From: Phycisphaeraceae bacterium
Lineage (GTDB): Bacteria > Planctomycetota > Phycisphaerae > Phycisphaerales > Phycisphaeraceae
Direction: 5' to 3'
DNA length: 42,871 nucleotides
Assembly: GCA_002704825.1 (NCBI GenBank)
Contig: PAIY01000042.1
Location: 1-42,871 of the forward strand
Shown: piece by piece, positions 34,975 through 42,782 of the stretch
Numbering within the stretch: the stretch's first letter is position 1
How the letters are laid out: each line of letters begins with the position of its first letter
Position numbers and translations under genes: made by a program
Notes under the pieces: generated by a model
What the model was told of the DNA's origin: nothing
What the model saw: the letters and a program-made list of their open reading frames with translations, nothing else
Database searches by the model: none

Positions 34975-37167
34975 TCAAAACTGCAGGCGGTCGCGCACCA
35001 GTTGGCGGATGCTGGTCATCCACTGGTAAAGCAGCGGGCGTTTGGGCAAGGTCATGCGGACATAAACACGCTCACCCAACAGTGCAGGGGCAGCAATGAG
35101 TTGCCCCTGCTGCATCGCAGGTTGCATTTCTTCTGGTAACTCCAACCAGAGTTCAAACTGCGGACGCAATGTTTTCTGACCTTTGGGGTCTTCGGGGTCC
35201 ATGGCAATCTGACCGCCAGCATTTTTACTCAACGCTGGATGAGGCAGGTAACTTCGCCCCGAGTCAAACGCCATCAGCAGATTGCTTTCATGCACCTTTT
35301 CGACGTTGCCCACGGTCCGCAACTCCACCTTCTGGATTTGTTTGGACATGGCTGCGGCACTTTGCGATTGGCTGACCAATGCTGTGACACGCAGTTGGGA
35401 GAGATCGGCAATGCGAGCGATCACCTGGCCGCGTTGGACATACTGACCTTGCAACTGCTTGAAGTCAGCAGCGATGAGCGTGCCGTCCTGTGATGCGGTC
35501 AAGGTTTGATTGGCGATTCGGTCATTGATGTCCGCCAACTCATCGAGGATGACACCTTTCTTGGCGTTGGCAATTTTCATGTCCACGAGGTCTTTGATCA
35601 TGGCCATGCGTTTTTCAATGTCGAGTTTGACCAGTTCGGATTCAAGCTCAGCCTTGCGTGCCAGCAGTTCCGGGTTCTCGGTTTTGAGAAGTGGATCGCC
35701 AGCTTTGACCTGTTGGCCGGGTTCGACGTAGATATCTGTGATAAAGCCGTTGGTCTGCACAGCAACGTCGGTTCGCTTGGCAGACTCAATGACGCCTTCG
35801 GTGCGTTTGTGTTCGTCGACCTTGATCACGCCGATGCCGATGAAAACACCAATGAGAAAAATAAACGTCACTGCGATGGCGCGCTTGCGTTGTTCGCCGA
35901 GTTGCCCGCTGGTAAAGAGCCAGTGGAAGAACTTGGAGCAGGGGACGACGCACCATGCGATAAAGGACCATGCGCCCAGTAACAGGCCGATGGTCAGCAG
36001 TTGGCCGGAGATAAAGAGGATGATGCCCGCCAAAACGAAGAAGCGGTAAATCTGTGAAGCAATGCCGTAGAGAAGCAGGATCCACTGTTCACCTGCCGCC
36101 GTTGCGACCGGTTGTGCGTTCTCCATGCCGTAGGCAAATCGCTGGACCAGCCAACGTGTGTGACGCGTCGCGCGGTCGTACATGTTGGGCACTTCCAGGA
36201 AGTCCGCGAGCATGTAGTAACCGTCGAATCGCAGCAGGGGGTTGGCGTTGAAGAGGATCGTGGTGAACGATGCCATGAAGACGATGTTGTACGCCAGTTG
36301 GGCGGTGAGTGATCCGGGGTTGTTGGCGGTTTCGTGGAGCCACACCAGCGCAGCACCACCCGCGATGGCAAGTTCAAACATCATCCCTGCAGCATTGACC
36401 AGGAACCGATGCCACCGGCTGGCGAAACTCCAACTGCTGGTTGCATCAACAAACGGAGCGGGCATCATGATCAGCATCATCACGCCCATCTCAGGCACCG
36501 CACCGCCGAAGCGTTTGCAGAGTATGCCATGACCAAATTCGTGAATCGCCTTGGTGATCAAGAACAGCAGGATCATCCAACCCCAGTTGGCGGGGGCGAG
36601 CACACTTTCAGCATCATTCACAAACTCGCCGACATGAGGCAGGAATTGCCAGAGACAATACGCCAACCAGATAAACCACAACCCCAGTCCGACTTTGCTC
36701 AGCAAGGGGCGGAGCAGCGGTAAACACCATGTCAAAAAGCGGTCCGGGTTAATCAGTGGGATGCGGACAAAGAGAATACTCATTGCCTGCCCGGTCCACT
36801 GTTTGAGTTTACGGCGGTTGGATCGGTCCAGCAGCGGCTTGGCGTCGACGGGTAAGTCCACACGCAACAGGTTGGATTGGTTGAGTTGGCCGAGGATGTG
36901 TATCACTTCGTTTTGCGTTGGTGCCATGTCCGCATAGCGATCCGTGGTCAGCCGCCATGCTTCGTCGACCTGTCGCTTGCCATCAAGCAGTCCGACAAAG
37001 TGATGTGCCACCGGATTGAGTCTGAAGAAGTTGTTACTGATCGGATCATGGACCACATACCAGTGTTCGCCCCGAAAGAGTTGGCGTGTCATCTGCACGT
37101 GCGGCCGCAGTGTCGGGGTGAGTCGACTGACGCGAGACCAATTTTGACTGAATGTGGGTCGTTCCAT
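34975..37167 (-). CDS. PqqD-like / M50 metalloprotease / HlyD fusion protein
   Basis: 730 aa from the ATG at 37167; a GTG further upstream lies across an inverted repeat and is unlikely. Residues about 30-100 resemble PqqD (WYVVHDPISNNFFRLN, LLDGKRQVDEAW). A membrane zinc-protease domain follows with HEFGH (209-213), PAPFVDATSSW (236-246) and NANPLLRFDGYYMLADF (307-323), providing two His, Glu and the distal Asp (D315). About six further transmembrane helices lie on both sides. From about residue 485 comes an HlyD/lipoyl-like adaptor domain (TNGFITDIYVEPGQQVKAGD), a coiled-coil hairpin and a beta-barrel end. Proteins of this layout occur as peptide/metalloprotease-adaptor genes beside other HlyD proteins. 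The substrate is unknown; PqqD-like domains often bind a peptide leader, so processing or export of a peptide is a reasonable inference. Confidence 0.88.
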   Translation of the reverse strand: MERPTFSQNWSRVSRLTPTLRPHVQMTRQLFRGEHWYVVHDPISNNFFRLNPVAHHFVGLLDGKRQVDEAWRLTTDRYADMAPTQNEVIHILGQLNQSNLLRVDLPVDAKPLLDRSNRRKLKQWTGQAMSILFVRIPLINPDRFLTWCLPLLRPLLSKVGLGLWFIWLAYCLWQFLPHVGEFVNDAESVLAPANWGWMILLFLITKAIHEFGHGILCKRFGGAVPEMGVMMLIMMPAPFVDATSSWSFASRWHRFLVNAAGMMFELAIAGGAALVWLHETANNPGSLTAQLAYNIVFMASFTTILFNANPLLRFDGYYMLADFLEVPNMYDRATRHTRWLVQRFAYGMENAQPVATAAGEQWILLLYGIASQIYRFFVLAGIILFISGQLLTIGLLLGAWSFIAWCVVPCSKFFHWLFTSGQLGEQRKRAIAVTFIFLIGVFIGIGVIKVDEHKRTEGVIESAKRTDVAVQTNGFITDIYVEPGQQVKAGDPLLKTENPELLARKAELESELVKLDIEKRMAMIKDLVDMKIANAKKGVILDELADINDRIANQTLTASQDGTLIAADFKQLQGQYVQRGQVIARIADLSQLRVTALVSQSQSAAAMSKQIQKVELRTVGNVEKVHESNLLMAFDSGRSYLPHPALSKNAGGQIAMDPEDPKGQKTLRPQFELWLELPEEMQPAMQQGQLIAAPALLGERVYVRMTLPKRPLLYQWMTSIRQLVRDRLQF

Positions 37168-37170
37168 GGG

Positions 37171-37297
37171 ATCGGGTTTCGTGATTCGGGTTTGGGGTTT
37201 CGTTTGATGGCGAATGTGGGTTTGATGATTCGATCCGGTGTTTGTAAAGGACACTTGCCTTTATCCGACTCCCGGAACCCGAATCACGAAACCCGAT
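37171..37297. repeat. Inverted repeat with 22-bp perfect arms between two cassette genes
   Basis: The arm at 37171-37192 is the exact reverse complement of 37276-37297; the intervening 83 bp is not repeated. The arms consist of CGGGTTTCGTGATTCGGG-type sequence. It fills almost all the space between the GAF-HlyD stop and the M50 start, so the transcript could form a long hairpin. It resembles dispersed palindromic intergenic elements. Confidence 0.75.
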
Positions 37298-37300
37298 GAC

Positions 37301-39346
37301 TCACCACCACATCCACAGGCGGACCATGTCAGCAATGCGATGGGTTGCGACCCACCAGATTTTGCGTTTGCCCATGTCGATGCGAGCTAAGCCTTCCATG
37401 CCCGGGCGCATCCAGTTGGCACGTTGCCAGACATCATTGTTGGTGCCCGGTTCCACGGGGCCTTTGCCGGCCTTGGGGCCGCTGGATGATGCAGCACGGT
37501 AGAGGATGCCCTGGAAAATCACGGTGTCATCCTGCTCGTAATCGGCGGTGTCCGACCAATCGGCAGTCGCAAAGCCACTGCGGATTTCAAAGACGTTCTG
37601 ACCATTGAGCGGGGTTGCCAGCGGGACGATCTGGCGGACCATGAAACGGAAATCCTGATCCGGCTGAGAGCGTGTTGTCAGACCACCTTCGGGCAGGCCA
37701 CCGGTTTCGTGGATGTAATTTTCAATGGTGTCGATGTCCTGTTCGTTGACGCGCAGGATCGGGATCAAGTCCGTCAGCGGGGCGACTTCGAACATGGCTT
37801 TGCCTTTTTCGACCACGCCACCGACTTTGTCGTACCAGTCACCGGTGAGGACTACGCCGTCAATGGGGCTTCGGATCGTGGACTTTTCGATCTGATATTG
37901 AAGCAGATCAATGCGCGCCTGATTCTGTTTCATGGCAGCTTCGGCTTGCTGAGCTTCAGCGATCTTGTTCTCCGCACGCGATTTCTGGCGTTGCAGCGAA
38001 TACATGTGCAGTTGGCTGACTGCTTCACCGAGTTGGAGTTTGAGTTCGGTGGTATTGAGGATAGCCAGGATATCACCGGCTTTGACCTCGGTGCCTGGTC
38101 GCACACGCACCTCACCCAGGTCACCTTCGTATGGTGCAGGGATGATGCGTTTGGATTGAGCTTCCATGGTGAAGTCCGCGGAGATACGGTAGGGCATTGA
38201 GCCGACGAAGACGTAGATCAACGCAATCATGATGAGAACGCTGAGCATTTTCCAGCCGACATGTTTGGGGCCGACCACGTAGGAGGCAAGCCACTTGACG
38301 GAGTTCCACGCGTGGCCGATGAGCCAGCGGTCGGATTCATAGCGGTCAGCCAGTTGCGGAGCAGCGACGTCAGCGATGAGTTGGAGTTGCGTGACAAGCA
38401 TGCCGTCGAAGGGTTCTTCACGTTCGAGTGTCAACACGCCGATCCATTCGTCACGCAGGCGCAAGGGGATGGAAACGATGTGACTGCCTTTGTCATTTTG
38501 CAGGAGTTTTTTGTGCGAGTAAATCACGGCTTCAGCCAGCAGCGGTTCGGCATTCTCCGGGACGGGGTACACCACTGGTTGCTGCTGATCGAGGCATTCG
38601 CCCATCGCCACTTCCATCTGGCGAACATATTCGCTGTGTCGTTTGAGTTCTTCGGTGTCACTCATGGACACGACATTGATGCCTTTGCCTTTGACCCAAC
38701 CGAGCGTGACGCGGGAACATTTGAGTTGACGGGCCAACTCGTTGACGAGGTTGAGTCCCGCACCTTGAAAGCCTTCAGCTTCCTGCGTCGTGCCAAGCAA
38801 CGCCACAGCGTTGCGTACATTCTGGGCATCCTGTTGAGCGATGCGTGCAGACTCACGTTGAAGAAAGACTTCATACAACCCTGCTGCCATTTCACGCATG
38901 GGGACGGTTGCTGTGATCGTCGAAGGGTCCTGGCAGTCAGCGACCACGGTGGTGACACCTGCGATTTTGCCTGCTGCTCGGATCACGGTGACAAACACGT
39001 GAGCGCCGATGCCTTGCTGATCTTCCTGACCTTCCGGTGAGACTTTGAGCACATGGGAGGTCTGACGTTCAAAGCCACTCTTGGCACTCTGCGAAAGCAA
39101 CTCGCGAATGGCCTGAGCGATCTGATCACCTTCGAGCTTGTTGGGCCAGCTGTTGAGAATGACCGGTTCGTTGTCCTGACCTTTGACCCAGAAGGCGCCA
39201 TACTCGGCTGCAACGATCTTGCATTGCAGATCCAGCATCGCCTGGTGAAAGGTCGGCAGGTCCGGGGCGTTGTTGATCTTTTCGATCAGGCCACCCCAGC
39301 CTTTGTTCGACGGTTTACTAGATTGTTGTGTGGGGATTTGTGTCAT
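37301..39346 (-). CDS. GAF-domain HlyD-family membrane fusion protein with carbohydrate-binding-like insertion
   Basis: 681 aa. Residues about 20-190 and 195-350 look like two cytoplasmic GAF-type sensor domains (second with VTLGWVKGKGINVVSM and SIPLRLRDEWIGVLTLER). One transmembrane helix at about 372-392 follows, then an HlyD-type adaptor: lipoyl half VRPGTEVKAGDILAIL, a coiled-coil hairpin, RSPIDGVVLTGDWYDKVGGV and the closing MRPGMEGLARIDMGK. Between the last two, at about 595-646 (nt 37410-37562), is an inserted W/Y-rich segment, YEQDDTVIFQGILYRAASS...DVWQRANW, resembling CBM5/12 chitin-binding modules. The start is 6 bp after the upstream adaptor gene's stop, so they are translationally linked. 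It may link sensing of a cytoplasmic signal to an envelope export complex. Confidence 0.85.
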   Translation of the reverse strand: MTQIPTQQSSKPSNKGWGGLIEKINNAPDLPTFHQAMLDLQCKIVAAEYGAFWVKGQDNEPVILNSWPNKLEGDQIAQAIRELLSQSAKSGFERQTSHVLKVSPEGQEDQQGIGAHVFVTVIRAAGKIAGVTTVVADCQDPSTITATVPMREMAAGLYEVFLQRESARIAQQDAQNVRNAVALLGTTQEAEGFQGAGLNLVNELARQLKCSRVTLGWVKGKGINVVSMSDTEELKRHSEYVRQMEVAMGECLDQQQPVVYPVPENAEPLLAEAVIYSHKKLLQNDKGSHIVSIPLRLRDEWIGVLTLEREEPFDGMLVTQLQLIADVAAPQLADRYESDRWLIGHAWNSVKWLASYVVGPKHVGWKMLSVLIMIALIYVFVGSMPYRISADFTMEAQSKRIIPAPYEGDLGEVRVRPGTEVKAGDILAILNTTELKLQLGEAVSQLHMYSLQRQKSRAENKIAEAQQAEAAMKQNQARIDLLQYQIEKSTIRSPIDGVVLTGDWYDKVGGVVEKGKAMFEVAPLTDLIPILRVNEQDIDTIENYIHETGGLPEGGLTTRSQPDQDFRFMVRQIVPLATPLNGQNVFEIRSGFATADWSDTADYEQDDTVIFQGILYRAASSSGPKAGKGPVEPGTNNDVWQRANWMRPGMEGLARIDMGKRKIWWVATHRIADMVRLWMWW

Positions 39347-39352
39347 GGCTGA

Positions 39353-40171
39353 TCAGTTCGAGGCCTTTTTTTCAGGGTCGGTAAAGCTGACAACCACCTG
39401 GCCGCCTGCAGGGTGATGTGCATCGTTGGCAAACTCAACGCGAACCAGTCGCGTATTGCTCGCTGAGTCAGCAACGGAAGCCAAGTGCACGATCTTACCC
39501 ACGATGGGTTTGTCCAGTTCATTTGCTAAACGCATCTGGACCCATGCCTGATCGCCCACTTTCAAAGATGTCGTGTCTTCCAACGCTACGGGGACGTCCA
39601 CGCGCAACGGGTTGGTTACCACCAACTCCACCATCGGCTGGAGGTTTTCCACCACTTCGCCGATGTCCACGAGAATCTGCTCGATCACCCCATCCATCGG
39701 GGCGCGGAGTGTGTAGCTTTCGTGACGGGCTTCGGTGATCTGCAATTGACGCTTGGCTTCGTCCTGCTCGCGACGTGCTTTTTCGACAGCAAGTTTTTGG
39801 ACGGCTGTGGTCAACTCTGCTTTTTTGAGTTCAAAGGGGACCGCTGCATTTTTGGCAACCAGTTCGCGGGTCTTGGCTTCTTCGGTTTGAGCCAATTCCA
39901 ACGAAGCTTTTGCCTGATCGACTTCGACGGTGCTTTGTGCACGGAACCGCCAGATTTCGATTTGAGCCAAGCCTTCGCGGTCTTCGAGTTCGATGATGAT
40001 GTCGCCTTTTTTAACCACATCACCCGGATGGACATGACGCTTGAGCACTTTGCCCGGGACGGTGAACCCCAGCCGCAGGTCGTGACGCGCTTTACTGACC
40101 GCTTCGATTTGCGCGAAGCAGTTGGCTGCGCTGAGGCAACAGATACAGATAATCGTCAGATAGTTTCTCAA
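39353..40171 (-). CDS. Periplasmic HlyD/RND-type adaptor protein
   Basis: 272 aa from a TTG at 40171, preceded by GGAG about 10 nt upstream. The N-terminus is a Sec signal (NYLTIICICCLSAANCFA). The protein has the membrane fusion protein layout: lipoyl half VLKRHVHPGDVVKKGDIIIEL, a coiled-coil hairpin rich in Ala/Glu/Lys, the second half LRAPMDGVIEQILVDIGEVV and a beta-barrel ending. No long C-terminal domain is present, so it is shorter than classical RND adaptors. It is the first gene of the cassette with the GAF-HlyD and M50-HlyD genes; no inner-membrane pump or outer-membrane channel gene is adjacent. Confidence 0.85.
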   Translation of the reverse strand: MRNYLTIICICCLSAANCFAQIEAVSKARHDLRLGFTVPGKVLKRHVHPGDVVKKGDIIIELEDREGLAQIEIWRFRAQSTVEVDQAKASLELAQTEEAKTRELVAKNAAVPFELKKAELTTAVQKLAVEKARREQDEAKRQLQITEARHESYTLRAPMDGVIEQILVDIGEVVENLQPMVELVVTNPLRVDVPVALEDTTSLKVGDQAWVQMRLANELDKPIVGKIVHLASVADSASNTRLVRVEFANDAHHPAGGQVVVSFTDPEKKASN

Positions 40172-40337
40172 AACAGTGTGTCTCCCAAAAATACAATCGG
40201 CAAGGGGGTTGCCGACCTGGCACCTGTGTCAGTTTTCCCGGTTCGTGCCAGCTTCATGACAAATGAGCAATCGCCACTGAATATTGTAGCGAGAATCGGC
40301 ATTTGCGTGTGATTTTCCCCCGATTGCCGGATTGGTT

Positions 40338-40343
40338 TATAAT
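40338..40343 (+). promoter_or_regulatory. -10 box upstream of the GH88 gene
   Basis: A perfect TATAAT lies 45 bp before the GH88 ATG, in the divergent region with the HlyD adaptor. The -35 (around TTTCCC at 40314) is poor, so an activator may be needed. Confidence 0.45.
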
Positions 40344-40387
40344 CTTTGGCTCCCACGCAGTCTACAGCCAAAGGATTCGAGCCATAC

Positions 40388-41791
40388 ATGAAAATCGACA
40401 ACAAACTCAAACCCAGTGATCTGACTGTAGCGATTGAAAAAGTTTTGACACTTGCTGCCCGTAAAGTCAAGTCCATCGACAAGTCCTGGAAACCCGAAAG
40501 TGGCACGCCCGTCTTCACTGTCAAGGGCAAGTACACCTCCATGGGCTGGACCGAATGGACGCAGGGCTTTATGTTCGGCAATATTCTCCTGGCAGGCGAC
40601 GGACTCGATGACGCCAAGCTCATGAAACTGGGCACCGATCGCACCCTCCAGTACATGCTCCCCCACGTCACGCACATCGGCGTCCATGACCATGGGTTTA
40701 ACAACCTTTCAACCTATGGCAATATCATCCGCCTGATCCGTGAAAAGAAAATGAAAGACACCGCAGGCATCGAAGCAACCTGCAAGACCGCCGTCGCAGC
40801 TTCCGGCGCCGTGCAGGCCTCCCGTTGGTCAGGTGTCCGTCAGGAATTCAAGGATAAGCACTCAGCCAAGACGCGGATGCTCGGCTACATCTACTCCTTT
40901 AACGGGCCACATTCCCTGTTCATCGACACCATGCGCACCACGCGCATCCTCGGCGTTGCCTGGCAACTGGGCCATGTCCTGATGCATGAAAATGACCGTG
41001 CTGCGGATCTGCTTAAACGCTCGGTCCTTCACGGCCTGGCCACCAGTCAATACATCGTCTATCACGGTGATACCGAAAAGACCTATGACGTCGCAGGTCG
41101 CACAGCTCACGAAGGCACGTTCAATCGCAATGACGGTTGCTTCCGTGCCCGCTCAACACAGCAAGGTTACAGCCCGTTTAGCACCTGGACCCGCGGTCTT
41201 GCCTGGGCCATGCTTGGTTACGCGGAAGAACTCGAATTCTTCAAGACCATTTCGCCCGCCAAGTTCAAAGAAGCGACCGGTCTGAACAAGTCCGAAGTGC
41301 TTAAGGTCTATGAAAACTGTGCCAAGCAAACCTGTGATCACTACATCAAGGACTGCACCAGTCTTGATGGCATCACCTACTGGGATGACGGTGCTCCGAA
41401 CCTGCATAAACTCGGTGATTGGCAAAACGCTGACGCTGATCCGTACAACGACCACGAACCCGTCGATGCTTCAGCCTCCGCTATCGCAGCACAGGGTTTG
41501 ATCCGTCTGGGTAAATATCTTGGTGCGACCAAAGGCAAGAAATATCTCCAGGCCGGTCTCACCGTTGCCAAGACACTTTTCGATACGCCGTATCTCTCCA
41601 CCAAAGCCAATCATCAGGGCCTGCTGCTTCACAGTATCTACCATTGGCCCAACCACTGGGATCATGTCCCAGCAGGCAGCAAGGTTGCCAATGGTGAAGC
41701 AAGCATGTGGGGCGATTACCATCAACTCGAATTGGCGATCCTCATCCAACGCCTTGGTAACAAGGGGAAATACCCGACGTTCTACCTGTAA
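40388..41791 (+). CDS. Unsaturated glucuronyl hydrolase, glycoside hydrolase family 88
   Basis: 467 aa, predicted cytoplasmic (no signal peptide). GH88 enzymes hydrate and cleave the unsaturated uronic acid left at chain ends by polysaccharide lyases. Features: HDHGFNN (100-106, D101), HSLFIDTMRT (175-184) with D180 in the position of the catalytic Asp, YSPFSTWTRGLAWAMLGY, HEPVDASASAIAAQGLIRLG, LLLHSIYHWPNHWD and SMWGDYHQLELA, the family's closing motif. The ATG at 40388 was chosen because upstream in-frame codons lack family similarity and the -10 box overlaps that extension. It is divergent from the HlyD cassette. A terminator separates it from the SDR gene. The natural polymer (such as ulvan, glycosaminoglycan or gellan-like) is not decided. 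Confidence 0.9.
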   Translation: MKIDNKLKPSDLTVAIEKVLTLAARKVKSIDKSWKPESGTPVFTVKGKYTSMGWTEWTQGFMFGNILLAGDGLDDAKLMKLGTDRTLQYMLPHVTHIGVHDHGFNNLSTYGNIIRLIREKKMKDTAGIEATCKTAVAASGAVQASRWSGVRQEFKDKHSAKTRMLGYIYSFNGPHSLFIDTMRTTRILGVAWQLGHVLMHENDRAADLLKRSVLHGLATSQYIVYHGDTEKTYDVAGRTAHEGTFNRNDGCFRARSTQQGYSPFSTWTRGLAWAMLGYAEELEFFKTISPAKFKEATGLNKSEVLKVYENCAKQTCDHYIKDCTSLDGITYWDDGAPNLHKLGDWQNADADPYNDHEPVDASASAIAAQGLIRLGKYLGATKGKKYLQAGLTVAKTLFDTPYLSTKANHQGLLLHSIYHWPNHWDHVPAGSKVANGEASMWGDYHQLELAILIQRLGNKGKYPTFYL

Positions 41792-41806
41792 ACCGCTTGC
41801 GGTTTA
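41789..41806 (+). other. Palindrome overlapping the GH88 stop codon
   Basis: TAAACCGC-TT-GCGGTTTA is a perfect 8-bp stem that includes the TAA stop; in RNA it would present a C-TT-G loop closed by G-C. It precedes the main terminator. Confidence 0.5.
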
Positions 41807-41834
41807 TCGCGACATTGCTCAAATATCATGATCC

Positions 41835-41873
41835 AAACCCGCGAATCTCCCAAGGTTCGCGGGTTTGTTATTT
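41835..41873 (+). terminator. Rho-independent terminator after the GH88 gene
   Basis: AAACCCGCGAA (41835-41845) and TTCGCGGGTTT (41856-41866) form a perfect 11-bp stem with a 10-nt loop, then TGTTATTT. Confidence 0.85.
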
Positions 41874-41930
41874 ATGTTAAAATGTCCGTCTTCCCTACAG
41901 CAGACACGCAAAACATTAACGAGGTATCGC

Positions 41931-42713
41931 ATGTCTCAACATCCAGTCAGAACCACCATCGTCACCGGTGGCAGCCGTGGCATCGGTCGCGGGATCGCCG
42001 TCTCACTTGGCGCCCAAGGCTACAACGTCGGCATTAACTACAACTCAAATTCCGATGCTGCGGATGAAGCCGCCAAACTCGTCGAAGAAGCTGGCGGTAA
42101 GGCCATCACCATTCAGGCGGACATCGGCAATCGTGATGATCACAAACGCCTGCTCGGTGACACCGTTGATGCCTTTGGTCCCGTGGATTTACTCATCAAT
42201 AACGCTGGCATCGCACCGACCGTCCGAGCAGACTTGATGGAAACCAACGAGGAGAGTTTCGATAAGCTCATCGCGGTGAATCTCAAAGGTCCATTTTTCC
42301 TGACGCAACTTGTGGCTAACCACATGCTGGAAAATAAAGACAGCTACAACGTCCAGCCGGCGATTGTGAATATCAGTTCAATCTCAGCCGACACAGTGAG
42401 TGTGAACCGTGGCGAGTACTGCATCTCCAAAGCCGGTGTCGCGATGACCACGCAGCTTTTTGCAGCGCGTCTGGCAGCCGACGGCATTGGTGTTTACGAA
42501 ATTCGTCCCGGCATTATTGCGACCGATATGACCGGCCCGGTGAAGGAAAAATATGACAAGCTGATTTTCGAAGAAGGTCTGCTGCCCATCCCACGTTGGG
42601 GTAAGCCCGAAGACATCGCCAACGCGGTGCAGTCCATCGCCGATGGGCACTTCACCTATGCCACCGGCTTGGTGATGCACATCGATGGTGGTTTCCATAT
42701 TCAAAGACTGTAA
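41931..42713 (+). CDS. Short-chain dehydrogenase/reductase (SDR family)
   Basis: 260 aa NAD(P)H-dependent oxidoreductase. TGGSRGIG (12-19) is the cofactor loop, NNAG (90-93) the structural motif, and S150, Y163 and K167 the catalytic set, in YCISK. RPGIIATDMT and the C-terminal GLVMHIDGGF are typical of the classical FabG-like subgroup. GAGG at 41921-41924 lies 6 nt before the ATG. Annotation pipelines often call such proteins 3-ketoacyl-ACP reductase, but no fatty-acid genes are near. Its place behind a GH88 gene would also fit sugar or uronate oxidoreduction, though the terminator between them argues for separate transcription. Confidence 0.9.
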   Translation: MSQHPVRTTIVTGGSRGIGRGIAVSLGAQGYNVGINYNSNSDAADEAAKLVEEAGGKAITIQADIGNRDDHKRLLGDTVDAFGPVDLLINNAGIAPTVRADLMETNEESFDKLIAVNLKGPFFLTQLVANHMLENKDSYNVQPAIVNISSISADTVSVNRGEYCISKAGVAMTTQLFAARLAADGIGVYEIRPGIIATDMTGPVKEKYDKLIFEEGLLPIPRWGKPEDIANAVQSIADGHFTYATGLVMHIDGGFHIQRL

Positions 42714-42732
42714 ACATCATGATCCAAGGATG

Positions 42733-42758
42733 AACCACAGAGGCACAGAGACACAGAG
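42733..42758 (+). repeat. Dispersed repeat of the CCACAGAGGCACAGAG type
   Basis: A short tandem-like run of CACAGAG units 20 bp after the SDR stop. Similar sequences are scattered in intergenic DNA of many planctomycetes and other bacteria (from general knowledge). No gene is present in 42714-42871. Confidence 0.6.
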
Positions 42759-42782
42759 CAGAAATGGCAAGAGAAACATACA

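Noticed and set aside
37168-37254. GTG start 29 codons upstream for the M50/HlyD gene
   Set aside because: The extension would be encoded by one arm and the spacer of an inverted repeat and has no similarity to a PqqD start.
38261-39040. 259-codon plus-strand open frame within the GAF-HlyD gene
   Set aside because: Antisense shadow; the minus-strand gene has clear domains over the same bases.
39722-40312. 196-codon plus-strand open frame over the HlyD adaptor start
   Set aside because: Antisense shadow with coil-derived composition and no start signal.
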